A stretch of 64,000 nucleotides of DNA, from positions 1 to 64,000 of the forward strand of contig DATHVN010000090.1 in assembly GCA_035461305.1 (NCBI GenBank), read 5' to 3'. Shown here piece after piece: positions 62,670 to 64,000 of this stretch; the first letter of the stretch is position 1; each line of letters opens with the position of its first letter. Under the pieces are notes generated by a model. It worked only from the letters and a program-made list of their open reading frames with translations. It was not told the DNA's origin and did not search any database. This DNA comes from Euzebyales bacterium (GTDB lineage: Bacteria; Actinomycetota; Nitriliruptoria; Euzebyales; JAHELV01). Position numbers and translations under genes: made by a program.

Positions 62670-63653
62670 ATGATCCGCACCGCCGACGCCTGTCGGTTCC
62701 TCTGCACGCTCCTGGTCCTCTTTACGGTCGCCGCCTGCGGTGGCGCACAGACGTCGGACGACGCTGCGCCCACGCCGGAGGCCACGGCCTCGAGCGCGCC
62801 ATCCGAGGCGGCCACCGACCGGGCGCCGTTCCCCGTCACCGTCGAGGCCGCCAACGGCGAGGTCACCCTCGACGAACAGCCCACGTCGATCGTCTCGCTG
62901 TCGCCGACCGCGACCGAGATGCTGTTCGCAATCGACGCTGGCGACCAGGTCACGGCCGTCGACGAGTTCTCCACCCATCCGTCCGAAGCGCCGACCACCG
63001 ACCTGTCCGGCTACGAGCCCAACGTCGAGGCGATCGCCGGCTACGAGCCCGACCTGGTCGTCATCGCCGACGACGGTGCCGACCTGTCGACCGCGCTCGG
63101 CGAGCTGGACATCCCGGTCATCGTGGCGCCCGCCGCGCAGACGCTGGATGATACGTACGCCCAGATCGAGCAGCTGGGCGCGGCGACGGGACATGAGGCC
63201 GAGGCCGCCGGCCTCGTGGAGCAGATGCACGACGACATCGACAAGATCACCGGCGACCTACCGGAGACCGACCGCCCACTGACCTACTACCACGAGCTCG
63301 ACGACACCTACTACAGCGTGACCAGCGACACCTTCATTGGGCAGATCTACGAGCTGGCCGGGCTGACGAGCATCGCCGACGAGGTCGACGACGACGCGAG
63401 CGACGGCTACCCGCAGCTGTCCGAGGAGTTCATCATCGACGCCGACCCGGGGCTGATCTTCCTGGCCGACACCATCTGCTGCGGCCAGACGGCGGAGACC
63501 GTCGCCGAGCGCCCCGGATGGGACCAGATCGCCGCGGTGCGCGACGGCGCCGTGGTCGAGCTCGACGACGACGTCGCGTCGCGGTGGGGGCCACGGATCG
63601 TGGACCTCCTGCGGACCATCGGCGACGCGGTCGCCGCGCACGCGGGCAGCTGA
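62670..63653 (+). CDS. btuF: Vitamin B12 ABC transporter substrate-binding lipoprotein
   Basis: The 327-residue protein has a lipobox (LFTVAACG, Cys about 23), a Thr/Ala/Pro-rich linker and a class III periplasmic-binding fold (SIVSLSPTATEMLFAIDAGD, AIAGYEPDLVVIADD). The lone CC pair (TICCGQTAETVAERPGW) is unusual for the family. The riboswitch upstream identifies the ligand as cobalamin or a corrinoid rather than iron-siderophore, with which the fold is shared. The permease gene follows seven bases later. Confidence 0.92.
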   Translation: MIRTADACRFLCTLLVLFTVAACGGAQTSDDAAPTPEATASSAPSEAATDRAPFPVTVEAANGEVTLDEQPTSIVSLSPTATEMLFAIDAGDQVTAVDEFSTHPSEAPTTDLSGYEPNVEAIAGYEPDLVVIADDGADLSTALGELDIPVIVAPAAQTLDDTYAQIEQLGAATGHEAEAAGLVEQMHDDIDKITGDLPETDRPLTYYHELDDTYYSVTSDTFIGQIYELAGLTSIADEVDDDASDGYPQLSEEFIIDADPGLIFLADTICCGQTAETVAERPGWDQIAAVRDGAVVELDDDVASRWGPRIVDLLRTIGDAVAAHAGS

Positions 63654-63660
63654 GGCCGTC

Positions 63661-64000
63661 ATGAGCCTTACGGAACCCCGCCCGACCACCACCGGCTCCG
63701 GTGGCGGTCCGGGTGCCGGCGCCCCGCCGCCACCCGGCAGGCCCGCCGGCCGTCTGCGCCGGGAGTGGCTGGTCGCCGGGGTCGTGGCCGTCGTCGCCAC
63801 GGCCGCCGCGGGCATCGCCGTGGGCCCGGTGGACCTGCCGCTGTCCGCGGTCGCGCGGGCCCTGCTCGACCGGTTGCCCCTGGTCGACCTGCCGTCGGGG
63901 CTGTCCGACCGCGACCTGGCCATCCTGTGGCAGCTGCGCGTCCCGCGCGTCGCGCTGGGCCTGCTGGTCGGTGCCATGCTGGCGACCGCAGGTGCCGGGT
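63661..64000 (+). CDS. btuC: B12 ABC transporter permease, N-terminal part (cut by right edge)
   Basis: ATG 63661 opens a FecCD-type permease. A Pro/Gly-rich cytoplasmic start (about 1-35) is followed by the first membrane helix (LVAGVVAVVATAAAGIAVGP) and the family signature ILWQLRVPRVALGLLVGAML. The window ends inside this gene. It lies in one operon with btuF under the cobalamin riboswitch. Confidence 0.9.
   Translation, partial: MSLTEPRPTTTGSGGGPGAGAPPPPGRPAGRLRREWLVAGVVAVVATAAAGIAVGPVDLPLSAVARALLDRLPLVDLPSGLSDRDLAILWQLRVPRVALGLLVGAMLATAGAG

Overview
The window is about 70% GC or higher, densely coded, and uses GTG and TTG starts freely. Gene content points to an actinobacterium: a WhiB regulator, a SigF/SigB-type sigma factor with an RsbW-like anti-sigma factor, a PdtaS-type histidine kinase, DUF501, an lhr-nei pair, GerW, DUF2236, and the block metG-tatD-rsmA-ispE-tRNA-Gln-glmU-prs-rplY-pth-mfd-mazG. 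A deep-branching class such as Nitriliruptoria is my guess, made without any database search.

Layout. 0-2 kb holds three damaged genes: a TetR regulator, a PPOX-fold flavoenzyme and a subtilase remnant. 2.2-6.1 kb carries a secreted SNase with a lamin-tail domain, a lipoprotein penicillin-binding protein, a GNAT and a cold-shock protein. 6.1-12.7 kb is one minus-strand run of DNA repair and export genes (lhr, nei, azlC, azlD). 12.7-15.7 kb holds a stress-regulation block (rsbW-like gene, sigma factor), a lipid kinase and whiB. 15.9-23.9 kb has an ExeM-like secreted nuclease, an acyl-CoA dehydrogenase, an AbiEi/DUF559 protein, a decayed choice-of-anchor-B protein and pdtaS. 23.9-29 kb is a tightly overlapped minus-strand cluster (NUDIX/YjeF_N fusion, ppx, DUF501, GNAT, ftsB-like, then eno). 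29-40.5 kb carries two phosphofructokinases of different type, a DUF2236 oxygenase, a broken dienelactone hydrolase, GerW, a heterodimeric ABC exporter and an HhH-GPD protein. 40.6-58 kb is the conserved housekeeping block on the minus strand, interrupted only by a plus-strand YihY gene. 58.9-61.5 kb has rsmI and pmt facing apart. The right end holds a Gfo/Idh pseudogene and a cobalamin riboswitch driving btuF and a btuC cut by the window edge.

How the genes work together. Many minus-strand neighbours overlap by four bases (ATGA, GTGA or TTGA), so translational coupling is likely in lhr/nei/azlC, in NUDIX-YjeF/ppx and DUF501/GNAT, in mazG/surA-like and in rsmA/tatD. Two secreted nucleases with lamin-tail domains suggest use of extracellular DNA.

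Oddities. At least six genes carry frameshifts, stops or internal deletions while very long neighbours (lhr 4.5 kb, mfd 3.4 kb) are intact, so gene decay in the accessory part is likelier than uniform sequencing error. Four separate intergenic tandem repeats (units of about 34, 60, 61 and 82 bp) sit just after gene ends, and one two-block repeat occurs at 27.6 and 42.5 kb with one block inverted. The most interesting protein observations are a NUDIX-YjeF_N fusion with an altered epimerase motif, a PPi-type PFK close to a eukaryote-like fused ATP-type PFK, and a cleanly asymmetric ABC exporter pair. I see no CRISPR array, prophage, insertion sequence or recognisable new defence system.
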